Source: Halieaceae bacterium UBA4438 (GTDB lineage Bacteria; Pseudomonadota; Gammaproteobacteria; Pseudomonadales; Halieaceae). Taken from it: a stretch of DNA of 28,204 bases. This document shows positions 15,400-24,402 of this stretch, piece by piece (positions within the stretch are counted from its first letter, which is position 1; every line of letters begins with the position of its first letter). The stretch spans positions 1 to 28,204 of the forward strand of contig DGPO01000064.1 in NCBI GenBank assembly GCA_002390485.1. Reading direction: 5' to 3'. Both the position numbers and the translations under genes were made by a program. The notes beneath the pieces are model-generated. The model saw only the letters and a program-made list of their open reading frames with translations. It ran no database searches and was not told where the DNA came from.

Positions 15400-18102
15400 C
15401 TATAATGAGCGCGCGACTTCGTTAACTTCGAAGACCTCGATGAGATCTCCCACTTTTACGTCGGTATAGTTTTTCACACCAATGCCGCACTCTGTGCCGT
15501 TACGCACTTCGCTCGCGTCATCTTTAAAGCGACGAAGCGACTCAAGCTCACCCTCGTAAATCACAATACTGTCGCGCAGCACGCGAATCGGCTTCGACCG
15601 GGACACAGTCCCCTCGGTCACCATACAGCCCGCGATAAGCCCAAACTTTGGCGACCGGAACACATCACGAACTTCAGCAATACCGACAATCTCTTCTCGC
15701 AGTTCTGGCGATAACATGCCCGTGAGCGCCGCTTTAACATCGTCGATTAAGTCGTAGATCACGTTGTAGTAACGCACTTCCACGCCTTCGTTCTCTGCCA
15801 TGCCTCGGGCCTTTGCATCAGCACGCGTATTGAAACCAAAGATAACGGCATTACTGGTCATTGCCAGCGACACATCAGTTTCGGTAATACCGCCGACACC
15901 TCCAGCGACAACGTTGACCTTTACCTCGTCATTACCCAAATCTGAGAGCGACGATTGCAGTGCCTCCAGTGAGCCACGCACGTCCGTTTTCACGACGACA
16001 TTGAGTGTTTGGACCTCACCGGCCGTCATTGTCTCGAACATGCTATCGAGTTTCGCCGCTTGCTGACGTGCAAGCTTACTCGATCGCTGTTTTTCCTGAC
16101 GACTTCCGGCAATTTCTCTTGCTCGCTTCTCGCTTTCAACAGCAACAAACGGATCGCCGGCATCGGGCGTACCGTCGAGGCCTAGTATCTCAACAGGAAT
16201 ACTTGGACCTGCGACAGCAATGGGTTGACCATTCTCGTCAAGCATTGCGCGCACGCGCCCATACTGCAGACCTGCGAGCACGATATCGCCTTGTTTCAAT
16301 GTGCCTTGCTGCACTAACAATGAGGCGACAGGACCACGGCCTCTATCGAGTCGTGATTCGATCACAAGCCCACTGGCGGGCACATCCTCTGGCGCCTTAA
16401 GCTCCAACAGCTCAGACTGCAGGAGTAAGGATTCAAGCAATCGGTCGATACCTTCACCGCTGTGCGCCGAAACGGGTACAAACTGAGTGTCTCCACCCCA
16501 GTCTTCAGGAATAACATCCTTTGCCGCAAGTTCGTTCTTCACGCGGTCTGGATCTGCGCCCTCTTTATCCATTTTGTTAATGGCGACGACTAAAGGCACA
16601 CCGGCCGCACGCGCGTGCTGCACCGCCTCTTCAGTCTGTGGCATCACACCGTCATCGGCAGCCACAACTAAAATCACGATGTCCGTTGATTTTGCGCCGC
16701 GGGCTCGCATGGCTGTAAATGCGGCGTGTCCGGGCGTATCGAGGAAGGTGATCATCCCCTGGTCTGTTTTTACGTGATAAGCACCAATATGCTGCGTGAT
16801 GCCACCCGCTTCGCCAACGGCCACACGCGAGTTTCGAATGTAGTCGAGCAAGGAGGTTTTTCCATGATCAACGTGGCCCATCACAGTGACAACGGGCGCG
16901 CGAAGCTCGGGCGTGCCGCCGTAGCTCGCCATTGACTCCTCGAGTCGCTCCTCAAGCACGTCGTCGCTTCTCAGTTTGGTTCGGTGTCCGAGCTCTTCAA
17001 CAACGAGACTCGCGGTGTCCTGGTCTATCATCTGATTAATCGTGGCCATGACGCCAAGCTTCATCAGCTCTTTAATGACAACACCTGCTTTGACCGCCAT
17101 TTGCTGCGCGAGATCGCCAACGCTGATATTTTCGGGCAGCTCGACGTCGTAAACGATCCTCTCAGTCGGCTGTTCAAATCCATGCTGGTTTGGCTCATCG
17201 CCAGAGCGCCGACGCTTTCCACCGCGTGCTCGTCCAACGCCCGACTCAGCGGCCTCAATGGCACTGAGCGACAGATTATGTCCGCGCTGCTTACCGCGCC
17301 CTGCCGACATATTAGAGCGATCTAGACGTCCCCTACCCGGCTTATTCCGGCGCGAATCATTGGTGTCTCTTGCACTGTCTTTTGAGGGCGCGTCATGCAA
17401 ACGCTTGGGTCGTTTATCCGCTTGAGTCGCGGCGACCTTTTCAGCAACTGCTGTTTTCTGAGCAGTCTCTTGATCCGCTTTTTTGCGTGCCTCATCGGCC
17501 TGTCGTGTAGCAACGACCTCATCGAGCTGTTGCTGGCGGGCTTGGTCTTCGGCCTTACGGCGTGCAGCAGCACGTTGTCGTAACACCTCAGGATCGACAT
17601 TACGCAAATCTTCTTCAACCGCAGGCGGTTCAATAGGCGCCTCTAAACGCTCCTCGACCGCAACCGGCGTCTCAATAACGGGCGCAACTTCAGGCTCTGC
17701 AACCACCTCTTCAATCACGGGCTCCGGTGAGGCAATCTCCACAGGGTCCGGTTGTGCTTCAGCGGCAACATCTGGCGCTTCGACTAACGCGGCTTCCTCA
17801 GAGTCCGGACGCTTCATGTAGGTACGCTTTTTTCGCACCTCTACGTTGACCGTGCGTTTACCCGCACCGCCACCCGTCTTTAGTGTGCTGACGGACTTCC
17901 GCTTCAGCGTGATCTTGCGTGGCGCCTCTTCATCGCTGCCATGACTGCGCTTCAGATGGCCTAGCAGTGAACGCTTGTCATCATCGGAGACGACTTCGCT
18001 CGCCTCTTTATGAGGCAAGCCTGCGTCTTTCATCTGTGACAGAAGCTTTTCCGCGTCTGTTCCCACGGTTTTCGCTAACTGCTCTACGGTTACTTCAGCC
18101 AT
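15400..18102 (-). CDS. infB: translation initiation factor IF-2
   Basis: IF-2 is the GTPase that brings fMet-tRNA to the 30S subunit and drives subunit joining. At 900 aa it has the usual proteobacterial length. The N-terminus has the IF2-N domain ([23 protein letters not shown]). A long charged, repetitive Ala/Glu/Lys/Arg linker follows (about 90-290). The G domain starts near residue 405 with GHVDHGKTS (about 409-417), [16 protein letters not shown] and [10 protein letters not shown]. Domains II, III and IV (fMet-binding; [17 protein letters not shown]) follow. It sits between nusA (55-base gap) and rbfA, as in the classical nusA-infB operon. Confidence 0.98.
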   Translation of the reverse strand: MAEVTVEQLAKTVGTDAEKLLSQMKDAGLPHKEASEVVSDDDKRSLLGHLKRSHGSDEEAPRKITLKRKSVSTLKTGGGAGKRTVNVEVRKKRTYMKRPDSEEAALVEAPDVAAEAQPDPVEIASPEPVIEEVVAEPEVAPVIETPVAVEERLEAPIEPPAVEEDLRNVDPEVLRQRAAARRKAEDQARQQQLDEVVATRQADEARKKADQETAQKTAVAEKVAATQADKRPKRLHDAPSKDSARDTNDSRRNKPGRGRLDRSNMSAGRGKQRGHNLSLSAIEAAESGVGRARGGKRRRSGDEPNQHGFEQPTERIVYDVELPENISVGDLAQQMAVKAGVVIKELMKLGVMATINQMIDQDTASLVVEELGHRTKLRSDDVLEERLEESMASYGGTPELRAPVVTVMGHVDHGKTSLLDYIRNSRVAVGEAGGITQHIGAYHVKTDQGMITFLDTPGHAAFTAMRARGAKSTDIVILVVAADDGVMPQTEEAVQHARAAGVPLVVAINKMDKEGADPDRVKNELAAKDVIPEDWGGDTQFVPVSAHSGEGIDRLLESLLLQSELLELKAPEDVPASGLVIESRLDRGRGPVASLLVQQGTLKQGDIVLAGLQYGRVRAMLDENGQPIAVAGPSIPVEILGLDGTPDAGDPFVAVESEKRAREIAGSRQEKQRSSKLARQQAAKLDSMFETMTAGEVQTLNVVVKTDVRGSLEALQSSLSDLGNDEVKVNVVAGGVGGITETDVSLAMTSNAVIFGFNTRADAKARGMAENEGVEVRYYNVIYDLIDDVKAALTGMLSPELREEIVGIAEVRDVFRSPKFGLIAGCMVTEGTVSRSKPIRVLRDSIVIYEGELESLRRFKDDASEVRNGTECGIGVKNYTDVKVGDLIEVFEVNEVARSL

Positions 18103-18157
18103 TTTTTCTCTCTCTAATCTTGCCGTTGGTCATCTGTGTAGTGAAAAAGAACGATCA

Positions 18158-19657
18158 CTAAGCAGATTCGCCCTCTTCCGCGAACCAAGGCTCGCGAGCG
18201 GTCATAATGAGCTCAGCAGCCCATTCTTCGGTCATTCCTTCGATCTCCATGAGCTCATCAACACTCTGCTCTGCGAGATCTTCCATGGTAATCACGCCCA
18301 CGTTTGCGAGAACGTACGCTAGCTGCTTTTCCATGCCACGCATCTCGAGCAGATCTTGAGCGGGCTCATTCGAACCAATCTCTTCCTCAGACGCAATGGC
18401 CATTGTTAACAACGCGTCTTTCGCCCTCGCCCTCAGCTCCTCGGCAATGTCTTCGTCGAAGCCGTCGATACCCGCCATTTCCTCAAGCGGAACGTAAGCA
18501 ACCTCTTCAACAGTGGTAAAGCCTTCTTCGACCAATACGCCAGCCACATCTTCATCGACATCCAACGCGTTCATGAAAGTCTCCATGACCTCGCCCGCTT
18601 CTGCTTCTTGCTTTTCGATCGCCTCATCCGTACTCATGACGTTAATCGTCCAGCCAGTGAGGTCAGACGCAAGGCGAACATTTTGGCCGCCACGACCAAT
18701 GGCCTGCGCAAGATTATCTTCGGCAACCGCCACTTCCATGGTGTTGCTGTCTTCGTCCACCACAATAGACTCGACTTCTGCAGGCGACATCGCGTTGATA
18801 ACCAACTGCGCAGGATTGTCATCCCACAAAATAATGTCGACGCGCTCGGTGTCCAATTCGTTAGAGACCGCTTGCACGCGAGAGCCACGCATACCCACGC
18901 ATGCGCCCACAGGGTCTATCCGCTGGTCGCCCGTTTTCACGGCAATCTTCGCTCGCGATCCAGGATCACGTGCCGCTGAGCGGATTTGAATAACGCCCTC
19001 AGAAATCTCGGGGACCTCAATTTTAAAGAGTTCAATTAACATCTCTTTACAGGCTCGCGATAACACTAACTGAGGCCCGCGGGACTCCTCGTTAATCTCC
19101 AACAAAACCGCACGCACGCGGTCATTCATCCGGAACGTCTCTCGTCCCACTAACTCTGATCGCGGCAAGAGCCCTTCCGCGTTATTACCCAGGTCGAGAA
19201 TAATATTATCTCGCGTTACTTTTTTAACGGTTCCCGCTAGCAGCTCGCCCATCCGGTCTTTGTATTGATCGACCACTTGAGCGCGCTCGGCTTCACGAAC
19301 AGCCTGCACGATAACTTGTTTCGCGGTTTGCGCCGCAATACGTCCAAAACCGACGTTTTCCACGAGTTCCTCGTGCACGTCGCCAGGCACCAAGTCATTA
19401 TTAACCTCGATCGCCTCTTCGGTCGTAAACTGCGTGCCCAGCAGTGCGAGCTCCGTATCGGGCACAACCAACCACTTCCGTCGGGTCACGTAGTCGCCTG
19501 ATTCACGATCAATCGTGACTTCAATATCCGACTCCTCGTCGTACCGCTTTTTTGTAGCGGTCGCGAGCGCCAGCTCAATGGCTTCAAAGATAATGTCTTC
19601 CGATACGCCTTTCTCATTAGAAACTGCTTCGGCAACCATCAAAATTTCTTTGCTCAT
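18158..19657 (-). CDS. nusA: transcription termination/antitermination factor NusA
   Basis: NusA binds RNA polymerase and modulates pausing, termination and rRNA antitermination. Domain order is the N-terminal polymerase-binding domain (about 1-125, with [15 protein letters not shown]), S1 (about 135-200, [19 protein letters not shown]), KH1 and KH2 (about 230-345; [13 protein letters not shown] and [15 protein letters not shown]), then two acidic helix-hairpin-helix repeats (about 365-495), as in gammaproteobacteria. At 499 aa it matches E. coli NusA (495 aa). The start ATG 19657 is three bases after the rimP stop. An upstream terminator at 20245 may allow NusA feedback on its own operon. 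Confidence 0.98.
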   Translation of the reverse strand: MSKEILMVAEAVSNEKGVSEDIIFEAIELALATATKKRYDEESDIEVTIDRESGDYVTRRKWLVVPDTELALLGTQFTTEEAIEVNNDLVPGDVHEELVENVGFGRIAAQTAKQVIVQAVREAERAQVVDQYKDRMGELLAGTVKKVTRDNIILDLGNNAEGLLPRSELVGRETFRMNDRVRAVLLEINEESRGPQLVLSRACKEMLIELFKIEVPEISEGVIQIRSAARDPGSRAKIAVKTGDQRIDPVGACVGMRGSRVQAVSNELDTERVDIILWDDNPAQLVINAMSPAEVESIVVDEDSNTMEVAVAEDNLAQAIGRGGQNVRLASDLTGWTINVMSTDEAIEKQEAEAGEVMETFMNALDVDEDVAGVLVEEGFTTVEEVAYVPLEEMAGIDGFDEDIAEELRARAKDALLTMAIASEEEIGSNEPAQDLLEMRGMEKQLAYVLANVGVITMEDLAEQSVDELMEIEGMTEEWAAELIMTAREPWFAEEGESA

Positions 19658-19660
19658 TTG

Positions 19661-20218
19661 TTATTTCTCACTCTGATCATGGAGGACTAAATCGCCCTCC
19701 TTTAAACTTTCATCTATCGTGCGAACTGCAGCGGGTCGACTTCGCTCAATCCACTCTGCCGTGGGCTCTACTCGAACCCTGTCAATACTACCCAGAGGCA
19801 GCAAATACTCGTGTTTATCAACGCGGACGACAATGTCATCACCATCGAAACCTAAAAACCACCCTCGGAATTTGCGGCGCCCGTCAAACGGAAACCGCAG
19901 CTTGACCTGCATGGGCTGCTCTTCATAAATACTGAACTGCTCCTTTTTGAACAGCAAACGATCTATCCCCGGAGACGAAACCTCTAACGTAAATTCACCC
20001 ACAAAGGGGTCTTCTACATCTAAAATCGCACTCATGTGGCGACTCACCGTGGCGCAATCATCAACGGTGACGCCTTGTTGCCTGTCAATATAAACACGCA
20101 ACGTGGGGCGCCGATTTGGGCTCAACAGTTCCAAACCCCACAGCGCGAACCCCAACATTTCAACCGTCGGTTCCAGCATGGTGAGCAATTGGCTCTCTTT
20201 ACCACCCATTGTGTTCAT
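19661..20218 (-). CDS. rimP: ribosome maturation factor RimP
   Basis: RimP acts in 30S maturation around the central pseudoknot. The 185-aa protein shows the N-terminal domain (LEPTVEMLGFALWGLELL, RVYIDRQQGVTVDDCATVSR, FTLEVSSPGIDRLLF) and the Sm-like C-terminal domain. It has a C-terminal extension of about 30 residues beyond the E. coli length. I chose ATG 20218 because GAGGA (20224-20228) is 5 bases upstream; ATG 20209 and TTG 20233 are alternatives. It is the first protein gene after the initiator tRNA, as in the metY-rimP-nusA-infB arrangement. Confidence 0.95.
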   Translation of the reverse strand: MNTMGGKESQLLTMLEPTVEMLGFALWGLELLSPNRRPTLRVYIDRQQGVTVDDCATVSRHMSAILDVEDPFVGEFTLEVSSPGIDRLLFKKEQFSIYEEQPMQVKLRFPFDGRRKFRGWFLGFDGDDIVVRVDKHEYLLPLGSIDRVRVEPTAEWIERSRPAAVRTIDESLKEGDLVLHDQSEK

Positions 20219-20244
20219 CGCCGTCCTCGGCAAATTTCAGATAC

Positions 20245-20266
20245 AAAAAAGCCCCAAACAAGGGGC
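20245..20266 (-). terminator. terminator/attenuator between tRNA-fMet and rimP
   Basis: On the - strand, GCCCC (20266-20262 as GCCCC) pairs with GGGGC (20255-20251) around a TTGTTT loop, followed by six T (20250-20245). It lies between the tRNA 3' end and rimP, 27 bases before the rimP start, so rimP-nusA-infB transcription from the tRNA promoter must read through it. Confidence 0.8.
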
Positions 20267-20298
20267 CTCAAAGTGCAGCGCATACCGTCGCGCAAAGT

Positions 20299-20375
<77 letters not shown>

Positions 20376-20397
20376 TCAAAGTCGTTGCGATGCCCCT

Positions 20398-20426
20398 TGT
20401 ATCGACGCCTGTATCGTCGAAGGCAA
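20398..20426 (-). promoter_or_regulatory. weak sigma-70 promoter candidate for tRNA-fMet
   Basis: On the - strand, TTGCCT (20426-20421) is a -35-like box, followed by 17 bases and GATACA (20403-20398). The overlapping TACAAG at 20401-20396 is an alternative -10. A start near 20391 would give a leader of about 16 bases. An inverted repeat TCGACG/CGTCGA (20402-20420) overlaps it. The match is weak. Confidence 0.25.
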
Positions 20427-20566
20427 TCACACGGAACCTAGGTCCCGTAACTGAGGAGCGGAGTCTAGGGAGTCGATGCTAGTCCGTCAAGGGGAAGAAA
20501 TACAAAAACGCCCGCACTTGTTGGGTTTCGTGGATTTTAATGCCTGTTGTGGGAAAACAATGCAGG

Positions 20567-21562
20567 TCACCAGTCCTTTTGCGCTGGCACCCCGTCAACA
20601 CTTGCTGCTGATCGCACCGCATTCAAAATAGCAGATTGCATTGCAGCGGCTGCAGCCACCCCCAGTTTATTGATCAACTGAGGTGTCACCGCTTGCGACT
20701 GCTTCGGTGAATTTGTCACTGAAACAGCGAAAATCGTGTCGCCGTCAAACAGGGTATGCACCGGCCTTACCGCTCGAGCCAGACCGTCATGCGCCATCTC
20801 CGCCACTTTTTTCAGCTGTGCTTTTGACAACTGGACGTTTGTTGCGATAACACCGAGCGTGGTATTCGTGCCAATCAGCGCACCACTCTCCAACGTACCG
20901 AGCGCCAGATCCACAGCCGACTCATAGCACCCAGGCGCAGTCGCCCTAACACCTGCAATCGTTTGTCCCGTAGCACTGTCAAACACTTCGCCCACCGCGT
21001 TGACCGCCGCAAGCGCGCCGACAAGCACCCCATCGTCAAATTCACGAAGCGCGTTCCCAAGGCCACCTTTAGTGGCGCGCTCAGGCCCTGCTAATTTACC
21101 CACCGTCGCGCCAGTTCCCGCCCCTAAGTTTCCCGATCCAACCGGCGCGCTGGTGGCATCTAATGCGGCCTTAGCCCCCCATTGTGCAGTCGGTCGAACA
21201 CCCGCACTCCCAAGTTGCAAATCGAATAAAACAGCAGCCGGTACAATGGGGACCACAACCCCCTCAAGCACTGGCAACCCCAAACCCTCAGCTTCGAGCG
21301 CGGCCATAACACCGCTCGCCGCATCAAGGCCGTAAGCACTGCCGCCACTGAGCACAATCGCGTTTGCCCGCTCGACCAAATTCCCCGGCTCCAGAAGATC
21401 AGTCTCTCGGGTACCTGGCGCCGCGCCTTGAACTGACGCAGCAGCGGTCGCCCCCTCCCCAGCAAAGCGAACAACAGTGACGCCCGTCAAATTTTCATGA
21501 TCGGTTACGTGCCCTACCGTAATACCAGGAATCGCCGTAATGCTTTGATTATTTAACGACAT
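20567..21562 (-). CDS. P1 family (S58, DmpA-like) N-terminal nucleophile peptidase
   Basis: This is a member of the DmpA/P1 self-processing Ntn-hydrolase-like family; substrates may be N-terminal L- or D-residues or beta-peptides, and the true substrate is unknown. Recognisable blocks are the N-terminal ITAIPGITVGHVTD, the glycine-rich LSGGSAYGLDAASGVM, GTGATVGKLAG, and the auto-cleavage region GTNTTLGVIATNVQLSKAQ with the candidate nucleophile Thr234 (or Thr235). At 331 aa it has the size of the short family branch. I chose ATG 21562, which gives the family N-terminus, over TTG 21574. No signal peptide is seen, so a cytoplasmic location is likely. It is transcribed away from the FAD-GcvT gene and shows no clear pathway link to either neighbour. 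Confidence 0.88.
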   Translation of the reverse strand: MSLNNQSITAIPGITVGHVTDHENLTGVTVVRFAGEGATAAASVQGAAPGTRETDLLEPGNLVERANAIVLSGGSAYGLDAASGVMAALEAEGLGLPVLEGVVVPIVPAAVLFDLQLGSAGVRPTAQWGAKAALDATSAPVGSGNLGAGTGATVGKLAGPERATKGGLGNALREFDDGVLVGALAAVNAVGEVFDSATGQTIAGVRATAPGCYESAVDLALGTLESGALIGTNTTLGVIATNVQLSKAQLKKVAEMAHDGLARAVRPVHTLFDGDTIFAVSVTNSPKQSQAVTPQLINKLGVAAAAAMQSAILNAVRSAASVDGVPAQKDW

Positions 21563-21626
21563 AACTCGCACCAAAATTCACCTTCATCAGCGCCGCATTT
21601 GCCCTCATTTATTAACTGAAATGTGT

Positions 21627-21659
21627 GCCTTTTGGAGAAGGCTAACACGACAGGGTTAG
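21627..21659 (+). repeat. two small inverted repeats in the leader of the FAD-GcvT gene
   Basis: GCCTT/AAGGC (21627-21631, 21638-21642) and CTAAC/GTTAG (21642-21646, 21655-21659) could form adjacent hairpins. They lie in the 216-base gap upstream of the + strand gene. No known riboswitch was recognised; their role is unknown. Confidence 0.3.
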
Positions 21660-21778
21660 AGCGCGGTTTATGTGGAAAAAAGACACTTTATTTAACGCCC
21701 AAATCTATTTCGTTTACGGCAAACAAGACATACACTTCCGCGAATCTTAACAACAATAATATGTCAGAGGAGACGTTC

Positions 21779-24349
21779 ATGGCGGAGCTTCCAAAACACG
21801 CGAAAGTAGTCGTTATCGGACAGGGCGGAATCGTCGGCGCGTCGGTCGTTCATCACTTAATTGAAGAGGGTTGGGACGACATCGTAGGGCTTGAAAAGTC
21901 GGCGATCCCTACCGACATTGGCTCGACCTCGCATGCGTCTGACTTTTGCTACATGACGACCCACGACAAACTCAATGTTTTCACCAGCACGTACAGCCGC
22001 GAGTTCTACAAAAAGCGCGGTAACTACATTGAGATTGGCGGCATGGAGGTTGCGCGCAAAGACGACGACGAGCGCATGCTCGAACTCATTCGTAAAGTGG
22101 GCTCAGGTAAAGCGTTTGGTACGAACGCACATATGATCTCGGCAGCCGAAGCCAAAGAGAAGTTCCCACTGCTTGAAGAAAGCGAAATTCAGGGCGCCCT
22201 TTGGGATCCCGATGCAGGACTTGTGACCCCACGCTCGCAAAAAGTGGCGGGCGATTTGGTCGACGAGGCGGTTGCCAGCGGTAAGTTGAAAGCCTTTGCC
22301 TATACGCCCGCCACCAAAATATTAGTTGAAGATGGCGTTGCGGTGGGGGTCGAGACACCCAAGGGAACCATCATGGCGGACTACCTGGTTCTGTGCGCTG
22401 GCATCTGGGGGTCGCTCGTATCCAACACGGCGGACGTCAAGCTACCGCTTTTGCCACTGGAGCATCCCCTTCTGTTTTTTGGACCTTGGGACCACCTTGA
22501 AGGAACAGGCAAAGACATTGTTTATCCTTTGATGCGTGACCAGGGTAATTCAGCCTACGTGCGCGACACGGGGGATCCCACCACACCCGAGGGGGGTCTT
22601 CTCGAGTGGGGCTACTACGAGCCTTTCGAACCCAGACTGATCGAAGCCAAAGAAATTGTTGAACCGAGCGAAGCGAGACTGTCGCCATCAATGCGCGATA
22701 TAACCCTCGATCAAGTCATGGACGCGTTCGAACGCGCCATTGAACTGACACCGGTTCTCGGCGAACTGGGTTGGGAGGAGCGTCGCTCATTTAACGGCCT
22801 ACTGTCGGTCACAACGGACAGTGCTTCGATTATTGGTGAGTCGGTCGAACTCAAAAATCTATGGCTCTGTGAGGCGGTCTGGGTCAAAGACGGACCTGGC
22901 GCTGGAAAGTTGCTTGCAGAATGGATGACTCACGGCCGCACGAGTATGGATCCGCACAGCATTGATCCTGCGCGTCACTACCCGATTCAAAAGACCGACC
23001 AATACATTCGTGATCGGTGCTACGAGTCCGCTCAAAAAGTCTACACACCCGCCGTTCACCCTCGCGAACCGTTTGCAAGGTCTCGTGGACTGAGGACCAG
23101 CCCCTTTTACGAGCGAGAAGTTGCGTTAGGCGGTTACTTCATGGAAGTCGCAGGCTGGGAGCGCGCACACGGTTATGCCGCGAACGAAGAAACATTGCTG
23201 ACGAAGTATCGTGATCGGATTCCTACCCGACAGGCCGAGTGGGACAATCGACACTTTTGGGAGGTCTCTAACGCCGAGCAACTGGCCATGAGCGACGGGG
23301 TTGGCATGATTAACCTGTCTCACTTTGCCATCTTTGATGTCGAAGGCCCAGATGCGGAAGGTTTGATGGAGTACGTTTCGGTCGCAAAGGTCGGTACCGA
23401 TACAGCACTGGGTAAAGGCGTCTACACCCATTTCCTTGATCACGCGGGTGGTATTCGTTCCGACCTCACCATTATCCGACTTGCGAGCGACTGCTATCGC
23501 GTGGTTTGCGGCGGCGATACTGGGCACCGAGACTACATTTGGATGCGCGACATCAAGGACAAGCACGGCTTTCCCAATGTGACCTTCCATGATCAAAGCG
23601 AGCAGCTCGCAACATTAGGACTCTGGGGACCTGACGCGCGCAGTACACTCGCTCAACTCATGGACGACCCTGAGACTATTTCTAATGCGTCATTCCCCTT
23701 TGCAACCACACGTGAAATAAACGTTTGCGGCGTCACCGTTTGGGCATTTCGCATCAGCTACGTGGGTGAGCAAGGCTGGGAATTGTACTTCCCGTTCTCA
23801 GAAGGTCTGAAGATATGGGACGCGTTGTTCGAGTTAGGGGTGACGCCTGTGGGCATCGAAACGTATGCGAATAGCCGTCGTCTCGAAAAAAGTCTCCGCC
23901 TTCAAAACGCAGACCTTGAAATCGACTACAACCTTTACGAAGCAGGACTTGCGCGACCTAAGGTCAAAGCGGCTGACTTCCACGGAAAGGCGGCTTACGT
24001 TCAGCAACGGGAGCTCGACCAGCAGGCCGCTTATCTGTGCACGTTCATGCTACAGGACACCACAGACAGCGACGGTGTTGTGCGCTACCCCGTGGGTAAC
24101 TGGCCAATCCTCGACCGCAAGACGAAGGAAGTCATCATCGACGCGCACGGTCGTCGGTCGTACACCACGAGCATGGCCTTCGGACCCAGCCTAGGCGCCA
24201 ACATTGCGATGGGCTACCTGCCAGCCGATCAAGCGAAGGAAGGTGACATTGTGCTGATCGAGTACTTTGGTGAGCACTATGAAGCGAAAGTCATGAAGGT
24301 GGGCTACGGCGCACTACTCGACCCCACCAACGAGCGGCCCAAGAGCTGA
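21779..24349 (+). CDS. FAD-dependent oxidoreductase fused to GcvT/aminomethyltransferase domain (dimethylglycine/sarcosine dehydrogenase-like)
   Basis: This 856-aa fusion has an N-terminal DAO-type FAD domain (dinucleotide motif VVVIGQGGIVG, 10-20). GSTSHA follows with His52 at the position of the covalent flavin attachment in dimethylglycine dehydrogenases. A middle FAO-type domain extends to about 430, and then a GcvT folate-binding domain with GGIRSDLT, RISYVGEQGWELYFP and a C-terminal barrel. Such enzymes oxidatively demethylate N-methyl amines (dimethylglycine, sarcosine or analogues), passing formaldehyde-level carbon to tetrahydrofolate. ATG 21779 is chosen because AGAGGAG (21766-21772) is ideally placed; ATG 21761 and 21623 are alternatives and would add a non-family leader. 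It is convergent with the corrinoid module, which suggests a shared methylated-amine pathway. The exact substrate is not known. Confidence 0.85.
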   Translation: MAELPKHAKVVVIGQGGIVGASVVHHLIEEGWDDIVGLEKSAIPTDIGSTSHASDFCYMTTHDKLNVFTSTYSREFYKKRGNYIEIGGMEVARKDDDERMLELIRKVGSGKAFGTNAHMISAAEAKEKFPLLEESEIQGALWDPDAGLVTPRSQKVAGDLVDEAVASGKLKAFAYTPATKILVEDGVAVGVETPKGTIMADYLVLCAGIWGSLVSNTADVKLPLLPLEHPLLFFGPWDHLEGTGKDIVYPLMRDQGNSAYVRDTGDPTTPEGGLLEWGYYEPFEPRLIEAKEIVEPSEARLSPSMRDITLDQVMDAFERAIELTPVLGELGWEERRSFNGLLSVTTDSASIIGESVELKNLWLCEAVWVKDGPGAGKLLAEWMTHGRTSMDPHSIDPARHYPIQKTDQYIRDRCYESAQKVYTPAVHPREPFARSRGLRTSPFYEREVALGGYFMEVAGWERAHGYAANEETLLTKYRDRIPTRQAEWDNRHFWEVSNAEQLAMSDGVGMINLSHFAIFDVEGPDAEGLMEYVSVAKVGTDTALGKGVYTHFLDHAGGIRSDLTIIRLASDCYRVVCGGDTGHRDYIWMRDIKDKHGFPNVTFHDQSEQLATLGLWGPDARSTLAQLMDDPETISNASFPFATTREINVCGVTVWAFRISYVGEQGWELYFPFSEGLKIWDALFELGVTPVGIETYANSRRLEKSLRLQNADLEIDYNLYEAGLARPKVKAADFHGKAAYVQQRELDQQAAYLCTFMLQDTTDSDGVVRYPVGNWPILDRKTKEVIIDAHGRRSYTTSMAFGPSLGANIAMGYLPADQAKEGDIVLIEYFGEHYEAKVMKVGYGALLDPTNERPKS

Positions 24350-24360
24350 CTCAAAAAAAG

Positions 24361-24386
24361 AAAAAGGAGCCAACAGGCTCCTTTTT
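24361..24386. terminator. bidirectional terminator between FAD-GcvT and RACo genes
   Basis: GGAGCC (24366-24371) and GGCTCC (24376-24381) form a stem around AACA, extended by an A-run on the left and eight T on the right. It can stop transcription from both convergent genes. Confidence 0.9.
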
Positions 24387-24402
24387 TTTGCTTTAAAGCC
24401 GT

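Noticed and set aside
16005..16777. Open frames on the + strand inside infB
   Set aside because: Antisense shadows with biased composition that follow the codon pattern of infB.
18304..18989. Open frames on the + strand inside nusA (158 aa and others)
   Set aside because: They are antisense shadows of a strongly conserved gene, with no family features or ribosome binding site.
20480..20566. Terminator after the P1 peptidase gene
   Set aside because: A short bulged stem (AAAC/GTTT plus two C-G pairs) precedes a T-run, but pairing is too weak to annotate.
21623..21778. Upstream extension of the FAD-GcvT protein from ATG 21623
   Set aside because: The added 52 residues do not look like a signal peptide or a known domain, and the best ribosome binding site belongs to ATG 21779.
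21563..21778. Glycine riboswitch upstream of the GcvT-domain gene
   Set aside because: The conserved tandem glycine-aptamer core motifs are not present.
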